A stretch of 36,409 nt of DNA, taken from Chitinophagaceae bacterium (lineage in GTDB: Bacteria; Bacteroidota; Bacteroidia; Chitinophagales; Chitinophagaceae). The position numbers were made by a program, and so were the translations under genes. Positions 1-7,423 of the stretch are shown in pieces. The stretch is taken from the NCBI GenBank assembly GCA_021738605.1, contig JAIPBY010000002.1, forward strand, positions 1 to 36,409, read 5' to 3'. Numbering within the stretch: the stretch's first letter is position 1; every line of letters starts with the position of its first letter. A model generated the notes under the pieces. That model did no database searches, was not told the DNA's origin, and was given only the letters and a program-made list of their open reading frames with translations.

Positions 1-43
1 TTTTAGGAAAAAAGAAACAGTTCAACTGGAAGACCTGAATTGA

Positions 44-844
44 TCATTTGAAACTGATCATGGACTGCATGGGAAACCGAAGGTTCCTGTATCCCATCAT
101 GTCTACCTTGACACTGCCTACCGTTATCGGGCTTTCAATTCGCAAAGGAACATGGTTACCATCATCAGAAACCCATACACTCATGAGCTCCCCGCCTTCA
201 AAAATAGTACCACTGATCAACATGGGCTTGAACTTTATGGCCCTGAATTTACCATAGCGGGTCTTGATGACTTCTTTTCCCATGTATCGGATATAGATGT
301 TGTGGACCTCATCGTCCAAGAACATCTTAAAAGGAATTTTCTCTCCCACCTTGTATTTTGAGAAATTGATGTTGCGTGCATAGTAAATGGAACTCAGCAC
401 ATCCTGCATGCAATCTTCAATCGGAAAGGTACCTTTGGTGCTTACAGCCTTGTTCTCTGCATGGTTGAAAAGCACGAGCTCATCTTTCCTGAAACCACCC
501 TCTTCCACATGCCTTACAAATTTATAAGGCTTCAGTGTTGCGGTATCGATATAGGTTTCATACCGGTCACGCACTTTAAAAATCCAGTCATAGGATGGAT
601 TGGAAGTACCCAGGCCTACCACATGGTAAACAGGCCTGGCATTGAGCTTTTCATTAGACACGGTAAAAGAAGCCGTTCCAGCGTCTACATAAAGACCAAT
701 CACGTTGTAGAAAATTTTAAACGTGATCACTTCTCCTGCATTAAATGACATGTTGCTCAATCCACAAAAATCATTTCCAGCACTCAACCTGATCAGGCTG
801 AGGGAGAAAATGGAGACAAGTAGTATTTTGTGGAAACGTCGCAT
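44..844 (-). CDS. DUF3108 domain-containing secreted protein
   Basis: The protein has 266 residues from the chosen ATG and looks exported: Arg-Arg near the start, then a hydrophobic stretch and a small-residue region (RLSAG). The mature part is beta-rich and fits the DUF3108 family: a 'FNAGEVITFKIFYNVIGLYVD' type opening, 'DWIFKVRDRYETYID', and the 'IEDCMQDVLSSIYYAR' segment that follows the central strands. The family is predicted to be periplasmic and is of unknown function; its fold is thought to resemble LolA-like lipid carriers. An in-frame upstream Met at 895 would add 17 charged residues before the signal peptide, so 844 is preferred. The gene is in the same direction as the flippase-like gene upstream, 89 bases away. 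Nothing identifiable lies between its stop and the window edge. Confidence 0.8.
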   Translation of the reverse strand: MRRFHKILLVSIFSLSLIRLSAGNDFCGLSNMSFNAGEVITFKIFYNVIGLYVDAGTASFTVSNEKLNARPVYHVVGLGTSNPSYDWIFKVRDRYETYIDTATLKPYKFVRHVEEGGFRKDELVLFNHAENKAVSTKGTFPIEDCMQDVLSSIYYARNINFSKYKVGEKIPFKMFLDDEVHNIYIRYMGKEVIKTRYGKFRAIKFKPMLISGTIFEGGELMSVWVSDDGNHVPLRIESPITVGSVKVDMMGYRNLRFPMQSMISFK

Positions 845-933
845 GCTGCAAATATAAAACCATTCGCACTTGGATTTTGTTCTGCGAATTACCACAAGAA
901 TAAAGTTTTCTTAAAAAGAGGATTGGATAATTT

Positions 934-1908
934 TTATCTGGATCGGTAACGCAACAATCCAATGGCGCCAACCGCAGCGGGCAACATCAGGTTGATCAGC
1001 CAAACGGCAGTTACAGAAACCGCTATTCCCAATGCATTACCCGTCAGTGACCCCATCAGCAGCAGGGCAAATTCCCAACGCAGCCCCAGTTCCAAAAAAG
1101 AAAAAGTAGGTACAATAGCAAGCCACAACAGCATGATGGAGATGGCTGCAAATGTATCACGGAAGCCAATCCCGGTATTGGTCAGCTTAAAAAGCAACCA
1201 GTATTGGAGGATGAAAAAAGCAAACCGAAGGGATGAGAGCAGCAATACTTTCAAGAGGATACTGTTGGGTATGGTATTCAATGTCCCAAGCTTATCCCGG
1301 AATTTTCCGAGCATGCGCAGCGAGAGAATCCAGTTGAAAACCATGCCTGCCTTGAAATACAGCAACATAAAAAAAATGATGGTCAAAGGAGTGGCCCATA
1401 ACAGGATGGTTTGTACCGCCTGCAGTCCTGCACCTGTGGGGTATAGATGCTGATCCTGCCATTCCATGCAAAGGGCAATGCTTCCGGCGATGCAGGTTAT
1501 GATCAGCTGTGCAAAATTGCCAATGACAGTATAAGCAGTACCCTGCAAGCGCTGTCCACCGGGAAGATGCATCACCCTTCCGGCAAATTCACCCATCCGA
1601 TTGGGTGTAGCAATGGACAAGGCAATGCCCGATAAAATCATCCTGAATGCCTCAGGCAGTTTGATGGGATGCGCAGTGCTCAACATGACCTGCCATTTCC
1701 TGGCCTCCAACAACCACTGCACCAACATGATTACCAAGACCAATAACAACAACAAAGAACCCCATCCCCGAAGCGATACAAGGAGGGAAGAGAAATGCAA
1801 AGGCAAGTCTTTCTGTCCGGTCACCTGCTTGAATACATTGTAGCTCAATAGCATGAAGAGAGCCGGCCCAAGCAGGTAATTGAGTAATATTTTGATACTT
1901 TTGTTCAG
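934..1908 (-). CDS. Lysylphosphatidylglycerol synthase TM-region / UPF0104-type membrane protein
   Basis: This is a polytopic inner-membrane protein with roughly eight hydrophobic helices. The 'SGIALSIATPNRMGEFAGRV' segment and the later 'LGLRWEFALLL' and C-terminal 'LPAAVGAIGLLRYR' fit the flippase-like lysylphosphatidylglycerol synthase TM-region family. That family includes proteins that move or build lipid-linked molecules; no substrate can be assigned here. The first ATG is at 1854, but the frame stays open to a CTG at 1908. The extra 18 residues (NKSIKILLNYLLGPALF) complete a first membrane helix expected in this family, so I give the CTG start, with the ATG start (306 aa) as the alternative. 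A stop at 1918-1920 limits further extension. The gene is divergent from ruvC, with only 33 bases between the two proposed starts. Confidence 0.78.
   Translation of the reverse strand: MNKSIKILLNYLLGPALFMLLSYNVFKQVTGQKDLPLHFSSLLVSLRGWGSLLLLLVLVIMLVQWLLEARKWQVMLSTAHPIKLPEAFRMILSGIALSIATPNRMGEFAGRVMHLPGGQRLQGTAYTVIGNFAQLIITCIAGSIALCMEWQDQHLYPTGAGLQAVQTILLWATPLTIIFFMLLYFKAGMVFNWILSLRMLGKFRDKLGTLNTIPNSILLKVLLLSSLRFAFFILQYWLLFKLTNTGIGFRDTFAAISIMLLWLAIVPTFSFLELGLRWEFALLLMGSLTGNALGIAVSVTAVWLINLMLPAAVGAIGLLRYRSR
1896..1903 (+). promoter_or_regulatory. Putative -7 promoter box for ruvC
   Basis: TACTTTTG is a perfect match to the Bacteroidota TAnnTTTG -7 element. It would place transcription start near 1910, giving ruvC a leader of about 32 bases. 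No clear -33 TTG is seen at the usual distance. If the flippase-like gene begins at the CTG, this box lies within its first codons. Confidence 0.35.
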
Positions 1909-1941
1909 TGTGATTGCTTATCCCTTCAAAAATAAACCCAG

Positions 1942-2526
1942 TTGACGCAGAAAAGTAAAATTATTTTAGGGATTGATCCGGGAACCGTGATCATGGGCTA
2001 TGGAATCCTGTCTGTGACGGGTAAGCAGATCAAGATGCTCGAGATGAATGTGATCAAGTTGAATGGGAAAAAGGACATGTTTGAACGCCTGGGCACCATC
2101 AACACAGTCATTCAGGAAATCATCGATAAATACAAGCCAGACGACATGGCCATTGAAGCCCCCTTCTTTGGGAAAAACGTACAAAGTATGCTCAAACTCG
2201 GACGGGCACAGGGTGTAGCCATTGCGGTTGCCATGTCTAATGGCTTGGCGGTAGCAGAATATTCACCCAAAAAAGTCAAACAGTCGATTACCGGCAATGG
2301 CAATGCCAACAAGGAACAAATCTGGAAGATGCTCAACAGCATCATGCCGCTCACCAATACCATCAAATACTTTGATGCATCAGATGCACTGGCGGTGGCA
2401 GTTTGCCATCATTTCAACGCACATGGCCTGGTTACAACCGTTGCTGCAACAAAGAAAAACAGCCGAACCAAAAAATCAGGAGGTTGGGAGGATTTTATCA
2501 AGAACAATCCTGGAAGGATTGGATAA
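1942..2526 (+). CDS. ruvC: Crossover junction endodeoxyribonuclease RuvC
   Basis: RuvC resolves Holliday junctions by paired cuts, working with RuvAB in recombination repair. The 194-aa protein has the RNase H-like fold with all four acidic metal ligands: D12 in 'GIDPGT', E72 in 'AIEAPFFG', and D145 and D148 in 'YFDASDALAVAVCHH'. Length fits the family. The start is a TTG at 1942: an in-frame stop lies at 1933-1935, and the next ATG (codon 18) would remove catalytic D12, so TTG is the only workable start. The C-terminal tail after residue 168 is basic and poorly conserved, as is common. It is a single gene on the plus strand, convergent with the small membrane protein gene downstream. Confidence 0.96.
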   Translation: MTQKSKIILGIDPGTVIMGYGILSVTGKQIKMLEMNVIKLNGKKDMFERLGTINTVIQEIIDKYKPDDMAIEAPFFGKNVQSMLKLGRAQGVAIAVAMSNGLAVAEYSPKKVKQSITGNGNANKEQIWKMLNSIMPLTNTIKYFDASDALAVAVCHHFNAHGLVTTVAATKKNSRTKKSGGWEDFIKNNPGRIG

Positions 2527-2539
2527 AACCCAGAAAGAT

Positions 2540-2869
2540 TTACTTCAACTTGATGAGAAAATAAATGGCGGGGAGAAACAAAATCAGCTTGAGAAACTCA
2601 AATGCCCCCACAGCAAGGTCAAGCCCCATGTGTGCCACCACAATTCCCAGAAACAACCATGCCGCCCATTTTTCTTTTGACCAAATAAAAGAGAGGGCAA
2701 GAAAAAGGATGATGTTCAACAACGCATGCGCTGAAGGATACAGGATACCAAATATTGCATAGGCCCCAGTGAAAGAATAAACAAGGTCAAATAAACCCAG
2801 TGCAAACAAGCATCCGAGGAGGATCATTAAAAAATATTCTTTGTTGGCTGCCTTGGATGGATGGGTCAT
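2540..2869 (-). CDS. Small hypothetical membrane protein
   Basis: I do not recognise the family of this 109-aa protein. It has four hydrophobic segments (about residues 13-33, 36-57, 69-82 and 92-107), a short charged N-terminus and a basic C-terminal end (LIKLK), so it is probably an integral inner-membrane protein. Its ATG overlaps the stop of the HIT gene as ATGA (2866-2869), which suggests translational coupling and co-transcription with hit and greA. No catalytic motif is visible. It is convergent with ruvC, 13 bases between the two stops, with no obvious terminator in the gap. Confidence 0.7.
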   Translation of the reverse strand: MTHPSKAANKEYFLMILLGCLFALGLFDLVYSFTGAYAIFGILYPSAHALLNIILFLALSFIWSKEKWAAWLFLGIVVAHMGLDLAVGAFEFLKLILFLPAIYFLIKLK

Positions 2870-3264
2870 TGTTGGAGTGCTTGAAGAATTTTCTGTTGCG
2901 CTTCCTTCAATTCATCCTGAGAAGGCTTCAGCTTGGGTCTTGTAAAATTCAGGTCATCTGCTGTATCAATAGGCACCAAATGGACATGGGCATGCGGCAC
3001 TTCCAATCCAACCACCGCCATTCCACAGCGCTGGCAAGGAAAAGCTCTTTCAATGGCCTTGGCAATGGGTTGGGCAAATTGTAAAACAGCCCCTAGATCA
3101 TTTGCATCCATGTCAAACAACTTGTCTGTCGCCTTTTTCGGAACCACGAGGGTATGACCGGGCACAAGAGGAAAAACATCCAAAAAAGCATAGAATTGAT
3201 CATTCTCGGCAATTTTGAAAGAAGGAATATCCCCTGCAATGATTTTTGAAAAAATGGTTGCCAT
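2866..3264 (-). CDS. HIT family (histidine triad) nucleotide-binding protein
   Basis: HIT proteins hydrolyse or bind nucleotide phosphoramidates and dinucleotides in the cytoplasm. This 132-aa protein begins 'MATIFSKIIAGDIPSFKI', a typical opening of bacterial HIT (Hint-like) proteins, and has the full histidine triad 'HAHVHLVP' at residues 91-98 with the catalytic His at 93 or 95. The ATG at 3264 is chosen; a TTG three codons earlier is in frame but would overlap greA. The gene starts 5 bases after the greA stop and overlaps the following small membrane protein gene by 4 bases, so the three look like one transcript. The exact substrate is unknown. Confidence 0.93.
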   Translation of the reverse strand: MATIFSKIIAGDIPSFKIAENDQFYAFLDVFPLVPGHTLVVPKKATDKLFDMDANDLGAVLQFAQPIAKAIERAFPCQRCGMAVVGLEVPHAHVHLVPIDTADDLNFTRPKLKPSQDELKEAQQKILQALQQ

Positions 3265-3269
3265 GGTTA

Positions 3270-3740
3270 TCAAATCGCAATATGATCAATGGTAAATACC
3301 ACCTTGCCATTGGGTGCAACAATCTCCGCCTCTTCACCCACTTTTTTCCCAAGCAACCCTTTGCCAATGGGAGAAGTAACGGATATTTTCTGCATTTTCA
3401 AATCCGCTTCTTTTTCAGATACAATCTGATAGGTAACCGATTTTTTGGTAGCCTTGTTGGTGATGGTAACCTTGGTCAGGATGGATACCTTGCTGGTATC
3501 TATCGTAGATGCATCAAGGATGCGGGCACTGGCCAATTCTGTTTCCATGCGGTTGATCTTGGCTTCAAGCAAACCCTGTGCTTCTTTGGCAGCATCGTAT
3601 TCTGCATTTTCCTTGAGATCACCTTTTTCCCTTGCCTCAGCAATGGCGCGGGAAGCGGCAGGGCGTTCAACACTTTTCATGTGTTGCAGTTCAACCTTCA
3701 TTTGCTCAAGGGTTTCTTTGGTTACGTACATTATACTCAT
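3270..3740 (-). CDS. greA: Transcription elongation factor GreA
   Basis: GreA inserts its coiled coil into the RNA polymerase secondary channel and stimulates cleavage of backtracked RNA. The 156-aa protein shows the N-terminal coiled coil with 'RPAASRAIAEAREKGDLKE'; the loop carries the acidic tip residues D41 and E44 in 'GDLKENAEY'. The C-terminal FKBP-like domain contains 'SPIGKGLLGKKVGEEAEI'. The start at 3740 gives MSIMYVTKE, normal for the family; an ATG at 3731 is also possible. A longer frame up to 3842 would read through a terminator-like hairpin and is rejected. It is the first gene of greA-hit-small membrane protein, and its predicted leader contains the hairpin described separately. 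Confidence 0.97.
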   Translation of the reverse strand: MSIMYVTKETLEQMKVELQHMKSVERPAASRAIAEAREKGDLKENAEYDAAKEAQGLLEAKINRMETELASARILDASTIDTSKVSILTKVTITNKATKKSVTYQIVSEKEADLKMQKISVTSPIGKGLLGKKVGEEAEIVAPNGKVVFTIDHIAI

Positions 3741-3777
3741 ATGGACATCTTTCAGTTGGTCGGTTTGAAAAAAAATG

Positions 3778-3809
3778 AGCAACGCCTCAGTTGGTGCTGA
3801 AGCGTTGCT
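3778..3809 (-). terminator. Rho-independent terminator, possibly also a greA leader hairpin
   Basis: On the minus strand AGCAACGCTTCAG pairs with CTGAGGCGTTGCT (one G-U pair) around a 6-base loop, followed by CATTTTTTTT. It lies 29 bases after the dehydrogenase stop, so it can end that transcript. It also starts where the predicted greA promoter would begin transcription, so it may act as an attenuator in the greA leader. Confidence 0.75.
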
Positions 3810-3815
3810 GCATTG

Positions 3816-3842
3816 CAAAGGTAAATAATTTTTGTAAATCAA
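3816..3842 (-). promoter_or_regulatory. Putative greA promoter (TTG-N16-TACCTTTG)
   Basis: On the minus strand a perfect -7 box TACCTTTG (3816-3823) is preceded by TTG (3840-3842) with a 16-base spacer, a little short of the usual Bacteroidota spacing. Transcription would start near 3809, the first base of the hairpin. The -33 TTG overlaps the dehydrogenase stop region. Confidence 0.5.
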
Positions 3843-4774
3843 GGCCAGGGCAACAAATCCAGCTTTTTGAGCAGGCTTTGGGCCAATTTGACCAACGACT
3901 CATGACTGGAGCCCGCAATGTGTGGGGTAACGATCACATTCCTGCGCCTCAACAGTTGTTGCAACATGTCGGTTTCATGGGCTGCATAGCTTGCAAGATC
4001 CTCATTTTCAAGCACATCCAAGCCTGCGGCAGCAACCAGGCCTTGGTCCAATGCACTGATCAGGGCAGTTGTGTCTACCACCCCACCCCTGCTGGCGTTG
4101 AGAAAATAAGGTCTTTTTTTGAGGGATGAGAAAAACTGCTTATTGGCATAATGATGCGTTTCCGCATTTAAGGGCAGGTGGAAGCTGATGACATCAGCTG
4201 ATTCCTGGATGGCTCCAAGTGTGGATTCAATGATATGACCACCACTGAAACCTGTCTTGTATTTGTCGTGCGCAAGCACAGTCACACCAAAGGGTGAAAG
4301 CAAATGGGCAAAGGCCGATCCGGTATGCCCCAAACCAATGATCCCAACTGTTTTTCCGCCCAGCTCAAATCCCCTGTTGGCCTCTCGCAGCCATTTTCCT
4401 TCCCTTACTTCATCCCTGGAGCTGCTGATGTTGTGCAGCAGGGAAAGCAACAAACCAAGACAATGCTCACCAACAGATTCACAGTTGCCATCCGGGCTGC
4501 TCATGCAAACGATCTGCTGTGCAGTGGCTTGTTCAACATCGATGATTTCCATGCCACTGCCCAATCTCCCGATCCATTTCAAGGATTGGGCGGCTGCCAG
4601 GATTTCCTTGTCAATTTGGATCCTGCTGGCCACAATCAATCCCGCATAGGCAGGAATCAATTCTTTCAACTCCTGATGGCTTATTTTTTCCAGAGTATCC
4701 ACCTGGTATCCCCTTTGCTCCAGCCCTTCTTTGAGACAGGAATGGGCAGGGGCAGTGATCAACACTTTTGACAT
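3839..4774 (-). CDS. D-isomer-specific 2-hydroxyacid dehydrogenase, NAD-binding
   Basis: The 311-aa protein belongs to the D-2-hydroxyacid dehydrogenase family, cytoplasmic NAD(P)-dependent enzymes that interconvert 2-keto and D-2-hydroxy acids. It has the Rossmann motif 'VGIIGLGHTGSAFA' (residues 143-156), catalytic Arg 229 in 'NASRGGVVDT', the Glu of 'LDVLENED' near 256-258, and catalytic His 285 in 'TPHIAGSS'. It resembles the phosphoglycerate dehydrogenase branch but lacks the C-terminal ACT domain, so SerA activity is not established. The ATG at 4774 shares its A with the rsmA stop (TGATG), which suggests coupling to rsmA; a TTG one codon earlier is ignored. A strong terminator follows. 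Confidence 0.9.
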   Translation of the reverse strand: MSKVLITAPAHSCLKEGLEQRGYQVDTLEKISHQELKELIPAYAGLIVASRIQIDKEILAAAQSLKWIGRLGSGMEIIDVEQATAQQIVCMSSPDGNCESVGEHCLGLLLSLLHNISSSRDEVREGKWLREANRGFELGGKTVGIIGLGHTGSAFAHLLSPFGVTVLAHDKYKTGFSGGHIIESTLGAIQESADVISFHLPLNAETHHYANKQFFSSLKKRPYFLNASRGGVVDTTALISALDQGLVAAAGLDVLENEDLASYAAHETDMLQQLLRRRNVIVTPHIAGSSHESLVKLAQSLLKKLDLLPWP

Positions 4775-5526
4775 CAATTCATCTTGTTTAGGAGTTCGAC
4801 AAAATCCAGTACAGACAACTGTTCTGCACGTTTTGTAAATATGGGATCCAAGAGATCTTCCTTTTTAAAATAGGGCTTTAACGGATTCCTCAACTGCTTT
4901 CTTCGTTGACCAAATGCCAGCTTCACCAACAGCATGAATTTCTTGTGGTTGGTGATCCCAAAAGGATTGCCGGCATCTTCAAACATAATGACGCCACTTT
5001 TCACTTTTGGGGGTGGATTGAAGCAGTTTTCATCCACATCAAACAAGTATGTCGTTTTATAATAGGCCTGGGAAATGACACTCAAAATGCCATACTCTTT
5101 TGATCCAGGACCCGAACAGATCCTGACAGCAACTTCCTTCTGGAACATGCCAATCATGGTCTCGACCTGTTCTCTCCATTCAATTACTTTGAAAACAATC
5201 TGAGTGGAAATATTGTAAGGGAAATTCCCGATCAGGGTAAAGCGTCCGCTGAAGGGGGCATCAATCTCAAGAATATCTGCTTCGATAATTTTACCCCGCA
5301 CATGAGGATAAGCTTTCAGCAGAAATACCACCTTCTCTGCATCAATTTCCACCAACTTGAGGTCTACGCCCTCCAACCCTTTCAGGTACTTGGTCAGTGC
5401 GCCACCACCCGGACCCACTTCCAGCAACTGGCTGTATTGGTGCGCATTGAGGGCCTCAATGATGCGGATACAGACTGTTTCATCTTTCAAAAAGTGTTGT
5501 CCTAGCGATTTCTTGAGGGTGTACAT
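4774..5526 (-). CDS. rsmA: 16S rRNA (adenine1518-N6/adenine1519-N6)-dimethyltransferase RsmA
   Basis: RsmA (KsgA) dimethylates two adjacent adenosines in helix 45 of 16S rRNA during late 30S assembly, using S-adenosylmethionine. The 250-aa protein opens with 'YTLKKSLGQHFLKD', typical of the family, carries the SAM-binding motif I 'LEVGPGGGALT' (residues 35-45), and the catalytic 'NFPYNIST' motif at 101-108, the N-L/F-P-Y signature of N6-adenine methyltransferases. The C-terminal region 'LVKLAFGQRRKQLRNPLK' is the usual RNA-binding helical part. It is divergent from pdxA with 53 bases between starts. A near-match -7 box (GATCTTTG, 5543-5550) lies 16 bases upstream but has no partner TTG at the right spacing. 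Confidence 0.97.
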   Translation of the reverse strand: MYTLKKSLGQHFLKDETVCIRIIEALNAHQYSQLLEVGPGGGALTKYLKGLEGVDLKLVEIDAEKVVFLLKAYPHVRGKIIEADILEIDAPFSGRFTLIGNFPYNISTQIVFKVIEWREQVETMIGMFQKEVAVRICSGPGSKEYGILSVISQAYYKTTYLFDVDENCFNPPPKVKSGVIMFEDAGNPFGITNHKKFMLLVKLAFGQRRKQLRNPLKPYFKKEDLLDPIFTKRAEQLSVLDFVELLNKMN

Positions 5527-5579
5527 TGCGCCAAAATTAAGACAAAGATCCCCGTTTTCCTTGTACCTTTACTGTTCAA

Positions 5580-6680
5580 ATGAAAGCAGAAGAGATGAGT
5601 GCTCAAAAAAGACCGGTAATTGGAATTTCAATTGGAGACCTGAATGGGATAGGAATCGAGCTGATTCTCAATACCTTTTCAGACGGACGCATCCTTGAAT
5701 TCTGTACCCCAGTAGTTTTTGGCAACAACAAGGTGCTCAACTTCTACAGAAAGCTGATGCCAGAATTGAACATCAGTTACAACAACATCAAAGACATCGC
5801 CAAGGCCAATCCAAAACAACTCAATGTATTCACCGTTTGGGAAGAGGATGTGGACATACAGCCCGGTCAAATGACCGATACAGCTGGCCTGTATGGAGTA
5901 AAATCATTGCAGGCAGCAGTGAAGGCACTGAAAGAAAATGCAATTGATGCCTTGGTTACAGCACCCTTGCACAAATATGCCATGCAGAGCAGTGAATTCA
6001 ATTTCACAGGGCATACTCCTTATCTCAAGGAAGTGTTCAAGGCAGATGAAGTGCTGATGCTGATGGTGGCAGAGAACATGCGGGTTGCCTTGCTTACTGA
6101 ACATGTAGCCATAGGTGATGTTGCCAAAAACATTACCAAAGAACAGATCATCAAAAAAATCAACCTGCTCAAAGCCAGCCTTAAAAAAGACTTTGGCATC
6201 GATAGGCCAAAGATTGCCGTCTTGGGCCTTAACCCCCATGCAGGCGATGAAGGATTGGTGGGAAGAGAGGAGAAAGAAATTATTCGTCCGGCAGTGATGG
6301 AGGCAAAGAAAAATGACTGTATCGTTATGGGCCCATACAGTGCAGATGCATTTTTTGCCAGGGGAAGCCATGAAAAATTTGATGCAGTGCTGGCTATGTA
6401 CCACGACCAGGGACTGATTCCTTTCAAGTCGCTTGCGCTGGGCGAAGGCACCAATTTCACTGCTGGCCTACAAGTCATCAGAACATCCCCAGATCATGGA
6501 ACTGCCTTTGATATTGCAGGAAAGAATATTGCCGATGAATCCTCCTTCAGGGCTGCAGTATTCGCAGCAGTAGACATTTTTGATACAAGAATGGGCTATG
6601 CAGAAATGAGAAAAAATCCGCTGCGAAAAATTTCTGCAAGGGTAATGGCCAATGCAGAGGACGAAAAAATTGACGAATAG
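5580..6680 (+). CDS. pdxA: 4-hydroxythreonine-4-phosphate dehydrogenase PdxA
   Basis: PdxA oxidises 4-phosphohydroxy-L-threonine with NAD in the DXP-dependent route to pyridoxal 5'-phosphate. The 366-aa protein has the three metal-binding histidines at 175 (TEH), 220 (LNPHAGDEG) and 275 (MYHDQG), the phosphate-binding 'TAPLHK' and 'FTGHTPYL' segments, and the C-terminal 'TSPDHGTAFDIAG' signature. Length is slightly above the E. coli enzyme. The ATG at 5580 is used; Met 6 (5595) is a plausible alternative. It ends 2 bases before the stop of the convergent LolA-like gene, so no terminator fits between them. No other vitamin B6 gene is in the window. Confidence 0.97.
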   Translation: MKAEEMSAQKRPVIGISIGDLNGIGIELILNTFSDGRILEFCTPVVFGNNKVLNFYRKLMPELNISYNNIKDIAKANPKQLNVFTVWEEDVDIQPGQMTDTAGLYGVKSLQAAVKALKENAIDALVTAPLHKYAMQSSEFNFTGHTPYLKEVFKADEVLMLMVAENMRVALLTEHVAIGDVAKNITKEQIIKKINLLKASLKKDFGIDRPKIAVLGLNPHAGDEGLVGREEKEIIRPAVMEAKKNDCIVMGPYSADAFFARGSHEKFDAVLAMYHDQGLIPFKSLALGEGTNFTAGLQVIRTSPDHGTAFDIAGKNIADESSFRAAVFAAVDIFDTRMGYAEMRKNPLRKISARVMANAEDEKIDE

Positions 6681-6682
6681 CT

Positions 6683-7381
6683 TTATTTGGTACCGAAAAT
6701 ATCTGCGGCCAATCCTTTGTTGATCTCGTAAGAAGCATAAGAAATCTCTATCCTTCCCTGCTTGCTCAAAGGCTTCTTTTCTTTTGATTTCTGGGAGATA
6801 CTTGCATCATACTCAAAAGTTATTCCCTTGGGTAATTTGTAATCCTTTGTATTAAAAATCATGATGGCCTTGTCTGGCAAACCCCACTTGGCATATTTCC
6901 CATATTCCATTTCCATTTCGTAGGTACCGTTGTCTTTGGTAGTGGTGATTGCTCTTCTGATCAACATGGCCTTGTCATCAACATACAAGGTTGTCAAGAC
7001 GATATCAGAAGATTCACCATTGGGGATGAGTTTCAAAACAGCGAGATCAGCACCCTTCCACAAGATACGACCTGCGGAGAGTGAAGTATAGTTGCCTTCG
7101 GTGATCAAAGAATTCATGTTGATGCGGATACCTCCTTTAGGCAATACAGAAATACCCCCATCTTTTTTAATCCTGAAAAGATCAGGGAATTTGTAGAAAA
7201 TACGCACTGTAGAAATGGGTAATTTAAGAAAAGCCACATCGGTTTTCAGCATCCCTTTTGCCTCGTAATCCTTTACAGACAATAACTTGGACTTGAGCTT
7301 GGCAGCCATCTCTTCAGCAGATTGAGAAAATGACAATCCAACAGAACACACACCAATCAAGAGCAACAAAAACTTCTTCAT
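6683..7381 (-). CDS. LolA-like outer-membrane lipoprotein carrier-type protein
   Basis: The 232-aa protein has a clear signal peptide ending near 'GLSFSQ' (residues 1-20). The mature part begins 'SAEEMAAKLKSKLLSVKDYEAKGMLKTDV', which resembles LolA/LolB-fold proteins where a helix is followed by long antiparallel strands with hydrophobic 'VRIFYKFPDLFRIKK' runs. This suggests a periplasmic lipid- or lipoprotein-binding half-barrel, but it is not an orthologue of canonical LolA that I can name. The C-terminal end 'AADIFGTK' is a typical strand end. It is tail to tail with pdxA, 2 bases apart. The TIM-barrel gene lies 42 bases upstream in the same direction and may be co-transcribed. Confidence 0.7.
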   Translation of the reverse strand: MKKFLLLLIGVCSVGLSFSQSAEEMAAKLKSKLLSVKDYEAKGMLKTDVAFLKLPISTVRIFYKFPDLFRIKKDGGISVLPKGGIRINMNSLITEGNYTSLSAGRILWKGADLAVLKLIPNGESSDIVLTTLYVDDKAMLIRRAITTTKDNGTYEMEMEYGKYAKWGLPDKAIMIFNTKDYKLPKGITFEYDASISQKSKEKKPLSKQGRIEISYASYEINKGLAADIFGTK

Positions 7382-7423
7382 GGAATTAAAACAACCGCCC
7401 TGCTTAAATGTTCAGCGCCAATG

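Noticed and set aside
18-28. Short palindrome CAGTTCAACTG near the left edge
   Set aside because: It has only 5-bp arms and no U-run, and sits at the window edge; too little to call a terminator.
849-856. Perfect -7 box TATATTTG on the minus strand before the DUF3108 gene
   Set aside because: Its start point would fall at about 842, within the chosen start codon, and no TTG lies at -33, so it cannot serve the gene as annotated.
2297-2680. 127-aa plus-strand frame overlapping the end of ruvC and the small membrane protein gene
   Set aside because: It runs in another frame of ruvC and antisense to the small membrane protein; the composition is unlike a real protein and there is no start signal.
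5564-5571. TACCTTTA as a pdxA promoter
   Set aside because: One mismatch at the conserved G, no TTG at -33, and a leader of only about 2 bases.
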